Positions 35,366-43,337 of a stretch of DNA of 64,000 nucleotides are shown one piece after another. Below the pieces are notes generated by a model. It was not told where the DNA came from, made no database searches, and saw nothing but the letters and a program-made list of their open reading frames with translations. Position numbers and translations under genes: made by a program. The stretch lies in the NCBI GenBank assembly GCA_004292755.1, contig RDXE01000024.1:124001-188000 (forward strand), in the 5' to 3' direction. The stretch is from Alphaproteobacteria bacterium. GTDB lineage: Bacteria > Pseudomonadota > Alphaproteobacteria > Elsterales > Elsteraceae. Every line of letters starts with the position of its first letter. The stretch's first letter is position 1.

Positions 35366-36310
35366 GTGAGCGTATTTGCTTTCATGTTTCCCGGCCAAGG
35401 CAGCCAAGCCATCGGCATGGGGCAGGAGTTGGCGGCGGCGTTTCCCGTGGCCCGGCATTTGTTTCAAGAAGTCGATGATGCGCTGGACCAGCACCTCTTC
35501 CGCCTGATGGCGGAGGGGCCCGAGAGCGACCTCACGCTGACCCGCAACACCCAACCGGCGCTGATGGCGGTCAGCGTCGCGGCGACCCGCGTGCTGGAGC
35601 ATCTGACGGGCAAGCCGGTGCACCACCTGGCCCGCGCTGTGCTGGGTCATTCGTTGGGCGAGTGGTCGGCCCTGGTTGCGGTCGGCGCACTGTCGGTCAG
35701 CGATGGGGCGCGACTGTTGCGCCGCCGTGGCGAGGCGATGCAGGCAGCCGTGCCCGTGGGCGAGGGGGCGATGGCTGCAATCCTGGGTTTGGAGATGCCC
35801 GCGGTGGCTGCACTCTGCGAGGCGGCCGCACAGGGCGACGTGGTGGACCCCGCCAATGACAATGGCGGCGGGCAGGTGGTGATCTCTGGCACTGCTGCCG
35901 CTGTTGCGCGGGCGATTGCACTGGCGCCACAGCATGGGGCGAAGCGCGCGATTGCGCTGAATGTTTCGGCACCGTTCCATTGCCGCTTGATGCAGCCAGC
36001 CGCAGACGCGATGGCTGAGGCGCTGGCAACCACAGAGATTCGCGTGCCCAGCGTGCCGCTGGTGGCCAATGTCACTGCCGTCGCAACCAGCGACCCCGAT
36101 GCGATCCGCCGCCAGTTGGTGGAGCAGGTGACCGGCGTGGTGCGCTGGCGCGACTGTGTCGCAGCGCTGCCGGCCCTTGGGGTGGACGCGCTGGCGGAGG
36201 TTGGATCGGGGAAAGTGCTGGCGGGCCTTGCCCGGCGCATCGTCAAAGACCTTGAAGCCGTGGGCGTTGCCACCCCGGCAGAGGCTGAGGCACTGGCAGC
36301 ACGGCTGTAA
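35366..36310 (+). CDS. fabD: Malonyl-CoA:ACP transacylase
   Basis: FabD loads malonate onto acyl carrier protein for fatty-acid synthesis. The 314-residue protein has FMFPGQGSQAIGMG near the start, the catalytic Ser in GHSLGEWSALVA, and the His region SAPFHCRLMQPA. I chose the GTG at 35366 because GGAAAGG lies 7-8 nt upstream; a TTG at 35348 is in frame. It heads fabD-fabG-acpP-fabF-mltG. Confidence 0.96.
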   Translation: MSVFAFMFPGQGSQAIGMGQELAAAFPVARHLFQEVDDALDQHLFRLMAEGPESDLTLTRNTQPALMAVSVAATRVLEHLTGKPVHHLARAVLGHSLGEWSALVAVGALSVSDGARLLRRRGEAMQAAVPVGEGAMAAILGLEMPAVAALCEAAAQGDVVDPANDNGGGQVVISGTAAAVARAIALAPQHGAKRAIALNVSAPFHCRLMQPAADAMAEALATTEIRVPSVPLVANVTAVATSDPDAIRRQLVEQVTGVVRWRDCVAALPALGVDALAEVGSGKVLAGLARRIVKDLEAVGVATPAEAEALAARL

Positions 36311-36350
36311 GCCTGCGGGTTGGGCGTTTGGTTGGGTGAGGAGACCTCCC

Positions 36351-37088
36351 ATGTTTGATTTGACCGGTCGTGGCGCTCTGGTGACAGGAGCCTCCGGTGG
36401 TATTGGTGCCGCGATTGCCACGCACCTGCACGGGTGTGGGGCGACCGTGATGTTGACCGGCACGCGCGTTGACGCGCTTGAGGCACTGGCTGCCCGCTTG
36501 GGTGAGCGCGCCCTGGTGCGGGCGGCCGACCTGTCGGACCCGACCGCTGCCGACGGGTTGATCGCCGACGCCGAAGCCCAACTGCCCAGCTACGACATCC
36601 TGGTCAACAATGCAGGCCTGACCCGGGACACCCTGCTGATGCGCATGAAGGATGTGGATTGGGACCTAGTGTTGCAGGTGAACCTCACGGCTGGCATGCG
36701 TCTGGCGCGCGCCTCCCTGAAGGGAATGATGAAGCGGCGGGCTGGGCGGATCGTCGGCATCGCCTCCATCGTTGGGGTCACGGGGAATGCCGGGCAGACC
36801 AACTATGCTGCGTCCAAAGCGGGCATGATTGGCTTCACCAAGGCCCTGGCGCAGGAGGTTGCGTCGCGCGGGATTACCGTCAATTGCGTCGCCCCCGGCT
36901 TCATTGTGACGCCGATGACCGATGCCCTTAGTGCCGATCAGAAAACCGCCTTGACCAGCCGGATCCCGCTGGGTCGGCTTGGCACGCCGGAGGATGTGGC
37001 CGCTGCGGTGACCTTCCTGGCCAGTGCCGAGGCTGGCTGGATCACCGGCCAGACCCTCAACGTCAATGGCGGCATGGCGATGCCCTAG
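36351..37088 (+). CDS. fabG: 3-oxoacyl-ACP reductase
   Basis: FabG performs the NADPH-dependent reduction of 3-oxoacyl-ACP. This 245-residue SDR has every canonical element: TGASGGIGAAIA, NNAGLTRDTLLMRM (a FabG hallmark), catalytic Ser in IASIVG, NYAASKAGMIGF, and the end ITGQTLNVNGGMAMP. GAGGAG precedes the ATG at 36351. It stands 40 bp after fabD. Confidence 0.97.
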   Translation: MFDLTGRGALVTGASGGIGAAIATHLHGCGATVMLTGTRVDALEALAARLGERALVRAADLSDPTAADGLIADAEAQLPSYDILVNNAGLTRDTLLMRMKDVDWDLVLQVNLTAGMRLARASLKGMMKRRAGRIVGIASIVGVTGNAGQTNYAASKAGMIGFTKALAQEVASRGITVNCVAPGFIVTPMTDALSADQKTALTSRIPLGRLGTPEDVAAAVTFLASAEAGWITGQTLNVNGGMAMP

Positions 37089-37170
37089 ACGGCGACATCG
37101 TGCCTGTTTGGCGGCGCTGGCATTGCGGTGCCACCCGTGCTAGACGACGGCGCTTTCCAACTGGGCGCGG

Positions 37171-37210
37171 GTGACGCCCAGGCTTAAGAAGGCTGCCCAG
37201 TGCGGCAGCC
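37171..37210 (+). promoter_or_regulatory. Two tandem hairpins between fabG and acpP
   Basis: CTGGGCG, 7-nt loop, CGCCCAG (37171-37191) is followed directly by GGCTGCC, 6-nt loop, GGCAGCC (37191-37210). Both stems are perfect 7-bp repeats and share one G, so they may be alternatives. They lie 53 bp before acpP. They could protect or separate the abundant acpP message from fabG, or attenuate it. Seen directly; role inferred. Confidence 0.45.
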
Positions 37211-37262
37211 CCACCCCAACCACTGGTTTGTTCTCCGTTACCATCTCAAGGGAATCCGTCAG

Positions 37263-37502
37263 ATGAGCGATGTCGCCGAGCGCGTGAAGAAGATCGTGAT
37301 CGAGCACCTGGGCGTCGAAGACGCGAAGGTCGTTGAGAATGCGAGCTTCATCGATGACCTGGGCGCCGACAGCCTCGACACCGTCGAGCTGGTGATGGCG
37401 TTTGAAGAAGAATTCGGCTGCGAGATCCCGGACGACGCGGCGGAAAAGATCCTGACCGTGAAGGACGCGATCGACTTCATCCAGAAGTCTCAGGCCGCGT
37501 AA
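37263..37502 (+). CDS. acpP: Acyl carrier protein
   Basis: This 79-residue acidic protein carries the phosphopantetheine-attachment Ser in [18 protein letters not shown]. It begins [23 protein letters not shown] lies upstream of the ATG at 37263; the longer frame to 37200 has no support. It is the carrier for the enzymes around it and likely is the most highly expressed gene of the group, behind a 174-bp gap with two hairpins. Confidence 0.98.
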   Translation: MSDVAERVKKIVIEHLGVEDAKVVENASFIDDLGADSLDTVELVMAFEEEFGCEIPDDAAEKILTVKDAIDFIQKSQAA

Positions 37503-37522
37503 GCGAGACGGCGGGGCCTGGC

Positions 37523-38812
37523 GTGAAGGCGAATCCCCTCGACCGGCGGGTGGTGGTAACCGGGCTGGGCCTGGTCACCCCCTTGGGGGCCGGTGTCGAC
37601 GTAACCTGGAAGCGCCTGATCGCGGGCCGGTCCGGCCTTGGGGCGATCCAGTCCTTCGATGTCTCGGACCTTCCCTGCAAAGTGGCGGGGCAGGTTCCCT
37701 TGGCGCCATCGGCAGATGGTGAAGAGGGGGTGTTCGACCCGGACAAGGTTGCCCCGGCCCACGAACGGCGCAAGATCGGTGACTTCATTGTGTTCGCCCT
37801 GGCGGCCGCACAGGAAGCCATCGCCGACGCAGGTTGGCAGCCCGAGGACGCCCTGGCGAAGGAGCGCACCGGTGTCATCATCGGCTCCGGCATCGGTGGC
37901 CTGATCGGCATCACCGAGGGCGGCGTTGTGCTGCACGAGAAGGGACCGCGTCGGCTGTCGCCGTTCTACATCCCGTCCAGCCTGATCAATCTGGCGTCTG
38001 GCCATGTTCAGATGCGCTATGGCTTCTGCGGCCCAAACCATTCTGTGGTGACGGCCTGTGCCACTGGCGCCCATGCCATCGGCGACGCCATGCGCTTGAT
38101 CCAGTATGGCGATGCCGATGTGATGGTGGCGGGCGGGGCCGAGGCTGCCGTCAGTCGGATCGGCATCGGTGGGTTTGCTGCGGCTCGTGCCCTGTCAACC
38201 AACTTCAATGATCGTCCAACCGCTGCGTCTCGTCCGTGGGACAAGGACCGCGATGGTTTTGTGATGGGCGAGGGCGCCGGCATCGTCGTGCTGGAAGAGT
38301 ACGAACATGCCAAGCGGCGCGGTGCTAAGATTTATGCCGAGATCGTTGGCTACGGCCTGTCGGGCGACGCCTACCACATCACCGCTCCGCACCCGGAGGG
38401 CGATGGTGCGCTGCGCGCGATGACGGCCGCACTCAACCGCGCGGGCCTCACCCCGGCCGATGTTGACTATATCAACGCCCATGGCACGTCGACGCCGCTG
38501 GGTGATGAGATCGAAGTGAAGGCGGTAAAGCGTCTGTTTGGCGCCGCGGCGGAGCGGGTCTCGATGTCGTCCACAAAGTCGGCCATTGGCCATTTGCTGG
38601 GGGCAGCTGGGTCGGTGGAGGCGATCTTCTCGATCCTGGCGCTGCGCGACCAGATTTGTCCGCCCACTCTCAACCTCGACAATCCGTCCGAGGGGTGTGA
38701 CCTCGACCTCGTGCCGAAGGTTGCCAAGCAGCGGACGATTCGGGCTGCGCTGTCCAATGCCTTTGGCTTTGGTGGCACGAACTCCAGCCTGCTGTTTGTT
38801 CCGGCGTCGTAA
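37523..38812 (+). CDS. fabF: 3-oxoacyl-ACP synthase II
   Basis: FabF condenses malonyl-ACP with acyl-ACP to elongate fatty acids. The 429-residue protein has the nucleophile Cys in VTACATGAHAIGDAMR and the two catalytic His in NAHGTSTPLGD and KSAIGHLLGAAG. The end FGFGGTNSSLLF is typical. The start is the GTG at 37523, 20 bp after acpP; no better start exists. Confidence 0.97.
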   Translation: MKANPLDRRVVVTGLGLVTPLGAGVDVTWKRLIAGRSGLGAIQSFDVSDLPCKVAGQVPLAPSADGEEGVFDPDKVAPAHERRKIGDFIVFALAAAQEAIADAGWQPEDALAKERTGVIIGSGIGGLIGITEGGVVLHEKGPRRLSPFYIPSSLINLASGHVQMRYGFCGPNHSVVTACATGAHAIGDAMRLIQYGDADVMVAGGAEAAVSRIGIGGFAAARALSTNFNDRPTAASRPWDKDRDGFVMGEGAGIVVLEEYEHAKRRGAKIYAEIVGYGLSGDAYHITAPHPEGDGALRAMTAALNRAGLTPADVDYINAHGTSTPLGDEIEVKAVKRLFGAAAERVSMSSTKSAIGHLLGAAGSVEAIFSILALRDQICPPTLNLDNPSEGCDLDLVPKVAKQRTIRAALSNAFGFGGTNSSLLFVPAS

Positions 38813-38833
38813 CGACAGGGGATAGGGCTGGTC

Positions 38834-39823
38834 ATGCGCATCCTGGCCAGCCTGTTCTGTCTGATCCTGGCGCTGGTTGGCTTCGCCGTTGGCGGGGTGG
38901 GGTACGGCTGGCTGCTGTTCACGGGTCCTGGCCCCTCCCCCCGCGAGGTGCAGCTTGTGATCCCACGCGGCGCCAGCACCACCAGCGTGATCCGCCAGTT
39001 GGGCGAGGCTGGGGTGATCGCTGACCCTGAGCTTGTGCGCCAGCTGGCGACCCACCTGCGCCAGCGCCGCGCCTTGCGCGCGGGCGAGTATCGGTTTCCC
39101 GCTGGGGTGTCTGCCCTGGCGGCCCTGCGGCAGGTGCAGGAAGGCCGGACCGTGGTTCGCCGTCTCACGGTGCCGGAGGGGTTGACCGTCGCCCAGGTGA
39201 TGGCCCTGATCGATGCCGCCGAAGGGCTGGAGGGGCCGCTGCCGATTGGGCTGCGCGAAGGCAGTCTGCTACCCGAGACATATCACTATTCCTGGGGCGA
39301 CACGCGCCAGGAGATGGTTTCGCGCATGCAACGGTCCATGAACGCAGCCGTCGCCGATGCGTGGGGCCGCCGCGTGACCGGTCTGCCGCTGTCAGACCCG
39401 CAATCGCTGGTCACGCTTGCCTCGCTGATCGAGAAGGAAACCAGCGTTGAGGCAGAGCGGACCCGCATTGCTGGGGTGTTCGTCAACCGCCTGCGCCGCA
39501 ACATGCGTCTGCAATCGGACCCGACGGTGGTGTTTGCCGTCACTGGCGGTCGCGGCGTGCTGAACCGCCCGATCACTCGCGCGGACCTGGACCTCCGCCA
39601 CCCCTACAACACCTATCAAGTAAACGGCCTGCCCCCCGGCGCCATCGCCAACCCCGGTCGCGCCTCCCTCTTGGCAGCCGCCCAGCCAGCCGTTCACGAC
39701 GAGTTATACTTCGTCGCCGACGGCACCGGCGGCCACGCCTTCGCCCGCACCCTCGCCGACCACAACCGTAACGTCGAACGCTGGCGCCAAATCGAACGCG
39801 AGCGGGGGTTGCGGCGGGATTAG
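38834..39823 (+). CDS. mltG: Endolytic transglycosylase MltG (YceG-like)
   Basis: MltG cuts glycan strands in the inner-membrane-proximal peptidoglycan. The 329-residue protein has an N-terminal membrane anchor (LASLFCLILALVGFAVGGVG), then LysM-like beta parts, and the catalytic Glu in ASLIEKETSVEAER, followed by VFVNRLRRNMRLQSDPTV and the late PYNTYQVNGLPPGAIANPG. It is 21 bp after fabF. Its 3' end overlaps the convergent AraC gene by 4 bp. Normally yicC follows; here an accessory block intervenes. Confidence 0.96.
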   Translation: MRILASLFCLILALVGFAVGGVGYGWLLFTGPGPSPREVQLVIPRGASTTSVIRQLGEAGVIADPELVRQLATHLRQRRALRAGEYRFPAGVSALAALRQVQEGRTVVRRLTVPEGLTVAQVMALIDAAEGLEGPLPIGLREGSLLPETYHYSWGDTRQEMVSRMQRSMNAAVADAWGRRVTGLPLSDPQSLVTLASLIEKETSVEAERTRIAGVFVNRLRRNMRLQSDPTVVFAVTGGRGVLNRPITRADLDLRHPYNTYQVNGLPPGAIANPGRASLLAAAQPAVHDELYFVADGTGGHAFARTLADHNRNVERWRQIERERGLRRD

Positions 39824-40773
39824 GGCGACGCCACTGACTCCTCAACTCCGCGCATCTGACGCGGCGTCAGGCCGGTGCTGGATTTGAAGGTGCGGTGGAA
39901 ATGGGCGGAGTCGGCGAAGCCGCAGAGGAAGCCGATGTCGGCAAGCGGCGTAGTCGTGGTCAGCACCTGGGCCGTTGCGGCCTCCAGGCGGCATTGGTGG
40001 CGCAAGCTCGTGAGGCTGGTGTTGGCTTGTGCGAGGTGGCGCTGCAAGCTGCGCGGGCTGAGGCCCACTTGGTGGGCTAGGGTGGCGACGGTCCACGGGC
40101 GCAGCAGGTCACGGCTGATCACTTGGCGGATGCGCTCAACCAGGGCCGGACCGCGCGATGGGCGCAGTGCTGGTGGCTGAGACGGGGTGGGCTGCCAGTC
40201 CAACTGCCATACATTGGTCTCAAGACAGGGCGGCAACTGCGTGAGCACCACGCGATCATGGTCGAGTGCCGGTGTCGCCTCTGGACCGAAGGCAAGGCGC
40301 ACCTGGGCTTGCCCTTGCCACCGCAGCAACCCGGCCATGGCACCGGCTAACAGCAAGTTGAGGGCTGGTCCCGGCGGGTCATTGGGTGCGCCGGGGTGTG
40401 CGATGCGGGCGTGGCCGGGGCCAAGCGCCACCACCTGCGCCGGGTAGCGGAGGTGGAAATAGCGCGCGAGTCGGGTCCACCGGGTGAGCACGCCCGCACC
40501 ATCCTCTGCTGCGACCAAGGCCATGACCAGAGGTGCATGGGCGAGGGCGGGCAGCGCCTCCCCCACCCGCAACAGGGGAGCAGGGCCAGCCTGGGCTAAA
40601 GCCTGCTCGGCCAGACGCCGCTTGTTCTGCAACGCTGTGGTCGCACCGGTGTCGTCCCAGGGCCTCGGCGCTAGACCGTGCAGGGTCATGGAGTGATGCA
40701 GCAACCTCACCAGCACGGCGCTGGTGCGATCCTCGGGCGCCAACGCCGTGCTCATCCCCGGGCTACCCCTCAT
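39820..40773 (-). CDS. AraC family transcriptional regulator
   Basis: This 317-residue protein has a C-terminal AraC-type double helix-turn-helix: PWTVATLAHQVGLSPRSLQRHL and then PLADIGFLCGFADSAHFHRTFKSSTG, with the end LTPRQMR. The N-terminal 200 residues fit the arabinose-binding-like sensing domain of the OruR/ArgR-type group. Start is either the ATG at 40773, overlapping the stop of the molybdenum hydroxylase (ATGA), or the ATG at 40755. The overlap suggests it regulates, and is co-expressed with, that hydroxylase. Confidence 0.9.
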   Translation of the reverse strand: MRGSPGMSTALAPEDRTSAVLVRLLHHSMTLHGLAPRPWDDTGATTALQNKRRLAEQALAQAGPAPLLRVGEALPALAHAPLVMALVAAEDGAGVLTRWTRLARYFHLRYPAQVVALGPGHARIAHPGAPNDPPGPALNLLLAGAMAGLLRWQGQAQVRLAFGPEATPALDHDRVVLTQLPPCLETNVWQLDWQPTPSQPPALRPSRGPALVERIRQVISRDLLRPWTVATLAHQVGLSPRSLQRHLAQANTSLTSLRHQCRLEAATAQVLTTTTPLADIGFLCGFADSAHFHRTFKSSTGLTPRQMRGVEESVASP

Positions 40774-42761
40774 GGCCTGCTGGTCGGACGCCAGGGCAGG
40801 CGCGTGACAGTGTCACCGGTCAGCCGCGCAATGGCGTTGGTGATCGCGGCAGTGCCGGCCACCATCGCAGGCTCGCCCGCACCACCGGGTTGATCGGTGC
40901 TGTCGATCAGGCTGACCGCCATCACTGGCAAGTCTGACAGGCGGGGAATCGGATAATCGGCAAAGCTGGTGGCGCTCAAGCTGCCATTGGCGATAGACAG
41001 GTTCTCCACCAACGCCATGCCCACGCACCAAGCCAAGCACCCCTCCACCTGAGCGCGCACCTGGTCCGGGTTGAACACCCGGCCACAATCCTGGGCGGCC
41101 CACAGGCGGGTCACATGTACTGAGGCGCCCGTGCGCTCCACCTCCGCCACCACAGCCACATAGGTCATGGCTTTGTAGATGCCGCAGGCAAGGCCAAGGG
41201 CACGGGTCGGAGTGGCCTGATACGCCTGCCAGTCCGCCTGTGCCGCTGCCGCCTCCAGTACCCGCAGCAGGCGCGGCTGCTGCTGGCCCAGGAGGGTGCG
41301 GCGTAAGGCCAGCGGGTCGAGCCGGTGATGGCGGGCTAGGGCGTCGATGGCGGTTTCCATCGCCCAGCCATTTGGCGCAGCACCCAGGCCCCGCCAAGGG
41401 CCAGTGACGACGGGCAGACGTACCGAACGGGCTTCCATCCGCGCCGCGGTGCTGCGATAGGGCAGTTCGAGCCCGCGTGAGACGCCGCCATCGGCGAGAA
41501 AGCTGGTGGCGAAGCGCAACAACGGCGTCAATGCCGCGTCAGTGAAAATCACCGGACCAGAGACCACGGCATGGTGCCAGCCCGCTATGCCGTCCGCGCC
41601 AAGGCGGGCGCGGATGCGGTGGCTGGAGGGCGGGCGGTGGAAGGCATCGGCAAACTCCTCCGCGCGACCAGGCTGCAGCAGTACCGGGCGCCCCAGTGCG
41701 CGGGCGGCCAGAGCGGCATCACGCTCGATCGTGCCGACGGTTTTCAAGCCAAATCCGCCACCGATCCGGCAGGCTTGCACCCGCACCTGTGCGGAGCGCA
41801 GGCCCAGAGCATCGGCGACCATTGCCTGCACAAAGCCGATATCCTGACTGCCGGTCCACACTTCGGCCCGGCCATCGTGTACCTGGGCGACGGCCGTGCG
41901 CGGCTCTAGACTGGCATGGGCTGCCATCGGCACGTCCAGCCGCAGGTCAATGTCCCACGGGCCTGAGACCGGGTCGGCCCGCAGCGTGTGGTCCAGCGGT
42001 CCCATGCCGAGGTGCCGGTCAATGTCGACGGCGTCTGCAACCGCAGTCTCCGGGATCGGCGTCCCCGTCCAGGTGATATGAAGGCGACTGCGTGCCGCGT
42101 CCAACTGGCCGCGGCGCTCGGCTGCCAGCACGAGACGATGGCCCAGACGTACCACGCCCAAGACACCGGGCAGGCGACGGGCATCATCATCTTGGACGCG
42201 CTCTGGCTTGAGGCCCAGCTGCGGCGGCGGCAAGATGGTTGCATGCACCATGCCCGGCAGATGTACGTCGCCTGCAAAGGGCGTGGCGCGTCCCGTTACC
42301 AGATCGCGCACCAAGTCTGGTGCTGTCGCGCCAGCAATCGGGCCGGTCTCCGGCAGTGGCCCGCCGACGCGGAAGCCCTGGTTGGCCATCTGACGGCGCA
42401 GATCGGTTGCGGCCTGGATCAAGAGCGGTGCGAAATCGCGGATCGAGTCCGACCCGACCGTCGCACGGGTGGGCGGCAGCCGGGTGGTGTTCGGCAGGTC
42501 AACCACCACACGCTCCAGCGGCCAGCCGATTTCTCCGGCCACCAGGGCGCGGGCAGTGGCGAGGATGCCCTGACCCATCTCTGCACGCGGCAGCAGCAAG
42601 CGGATGGTGCCATCGCTCTCCAGTGTGAGCCAAAGAGCCGCGTCCTGGGCCGTGGGTGCGCGGCGATAGGGCAGTGGTGGCAACAATGCGCAGCCCGCCG
42701 CGGCGGTGAGGCCGAGGCCACTGACCGAGGCCATGGCCCTCAGAAGGGTACGGCGCTGCAT
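40770..42761 (-). CDS. Molybdenum hydroxylase large subunit (IorB/xanthine dehydrogenase family)
   Basis: This 663-residue protein binds molybdopterin and oxidises N-heterocycles or aldehydes. It has an N-terminal Tat-like signal (MQRRTLLRAMASVSGLGL), typical for the periplasmic isoquinoline 1-oxidoreductase group, and a possible lipobox AAAGC. Family motifs are EMGQGILATARALVAGEIG, GSQDIGFVQAMVADAL, CRIGGGFGLK, and the catalytic Glu in GGAGEPAMVAGTAAI. It is somewhat shorter than the usual 700-750 residues. The FeS subunit gene is immediately upstream (1-bp gap). The substrate is not identifiable; isoquinoline is one option. Confidence 0.9.
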   Translation of the reverse strand: MQRRTLLRAMASVSGLGLTAAAGCALLPPLPYRRAPTAQDAALWLTLESDGTIRLLLPRAEMGQGILATARALVAGEIGWPLERVVVDLPNTTRLPPTRATVGSDSIRDFAPLLIQAATDLRRQMANQGFRVGGPLPETGPIAGATAPDLVRDLVTGRATPFAGDVHLPGMVHATILPPPQLGLKPERVQDDDARRLPGVLGVVRLGHRLVLAAERRGQLDAARSRLHITWTGTPIPETAVADAVDIDRHLGMGPLDHTLRADPVSGPWDIDLRLDVPMAAHASLEPRTAVAQVHDGRAEVWTGSQDIGFVQAMVADALGLRSAQVRVQACRIGGGFGLKTVGTIERDAALAARALGRPVLLQPGRAEEFADAFHRPPSSHRIRARLGADGIAGWHHAVVSGPVIFTDAALTPLLRFATSFLADGGVSRGLELPYRSTAARMEARSVRLPVVTGPWRGLGAAPNGWAMETAIDALARHHRLDPLALRRTLLGQQQPRLLRVLEAAAAQADWQAYQATPTRALGLACGIYKAMTYVAVVAEVERTGASVHVTRLWAAQDCGRVFNPDQVRAQVEGCLAWCVGMALVENLSIANGSLSATSFADYPIPRLSDLPVMAVSLIDSTDQPGGAGEPAMVAGTAAITNAIARLTGDTVTRLPWRPTSRP

Positions 42762-42762
42762 C

Positions 42763-43218
42763 TCACCCCTCCCCCAGCAAGCGGGCGAGGGCTCTGGCGA
42801 TGCGCGGTTGTGTGCCGCACCGGCACATCACTTGGTCCATCGCAGCGCGCACACCGGCGGGCGGCTGGCCCTGGATGAGGGCTGCTGCGGCGGTCATGAT
42901 CTGCCCACTCTGGCAATAACCACATTGGGGCACCGCTGCCTCGATCCAGGCGCGCTGCACCGGGTGCAGCCCGTCAGGCTGACCCGCCGCCAATCCTTCG
43001 AGGGTGACCACATGGCGGCCCAGGACGTCGCGCACTGGCACCTGACAGGAGCGCATCGCAGTGCGATCAACATGCACCACACACGCCCCGCAGACGCCAA
43101 CCCCGCAGCCAAAGCGGGTTGCCCGCAGCCCGGCATGATCGCGCAGGAACCACAGCAAGGGTTCCTCCAGCCAGTCCTGCGGCACAGCGATGTTAGTTTG
43201 GTTCAATCGCACGGTCAT
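42763..43218 (-). CDS. [2Fe-2S] small subunit of molybdenum hydroxylase
   Basis: This 151-residue protein transfers electrons from the molybdenum site. The plant-type cluster is CGVGVCGAC plus a later Cys, and the second cluster is in CGYCQSGQIM and CRCGTQPRIARAL. The ATG at 43218 follows GGAGG 5 nt upstream, and the frame to 43290 does not have a ribosome site. It is the first gene of a small-large-AraC operon. No maturation gene (XdhC/CoxI type) or cytochrome partner is adjacent. Confidence 0.93.
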   Translation of the reverse strand: MTVRLNQTNIAVPQDWLEEPLLWFLRDHAGLRATRFGCGVGVCGACVVHVDRTAMRSCQVPVRDVLGRHVVTLEGLAAGQPDGLHPVQRAWIEAAVPQCGYCQSGQIMTAAAALIQGQPPAGVRAAMDQVMCRCGTQPRIARALARLLGEG

Positions 43219-43277
43219 CGTCACCTCCTGGCCCGAAGGTGGGGGATGCCGCGGCACCTCGATTGAACATCCGCGCC

Positions 43278-43308
43278 AAAAAAAACTCACGCGCGCCGCG
43301 AAGCGCGG
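43278..43308 (-). terminator. Terminator after the hybrid kinase
   Basis: On the minus strand CCGCG-CTT-CGCGG is followed 10 nt later by eight T. It lies 30 bp past the kinase stop and before the FeS-subunit gene, so it likely isolates the two units. The stem is short. Confidence 0.45.
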
Positions 43309-43337
43309 TCCGGCTTGTCCCGGGGCAGCCTCCCCCG

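Noticed and set aside
35288-36463. 391-codon open frame on the minus strand
   Set aside because: Antisense to fabD and start of fabG; His/Arg/Cys-rich composition typical of a shadow frame.
41988-42878. 296-codon open frame on the plus strand
   Set aside because: Antisense to the molybdenum hydroxylase subunits, both with intact motifs.
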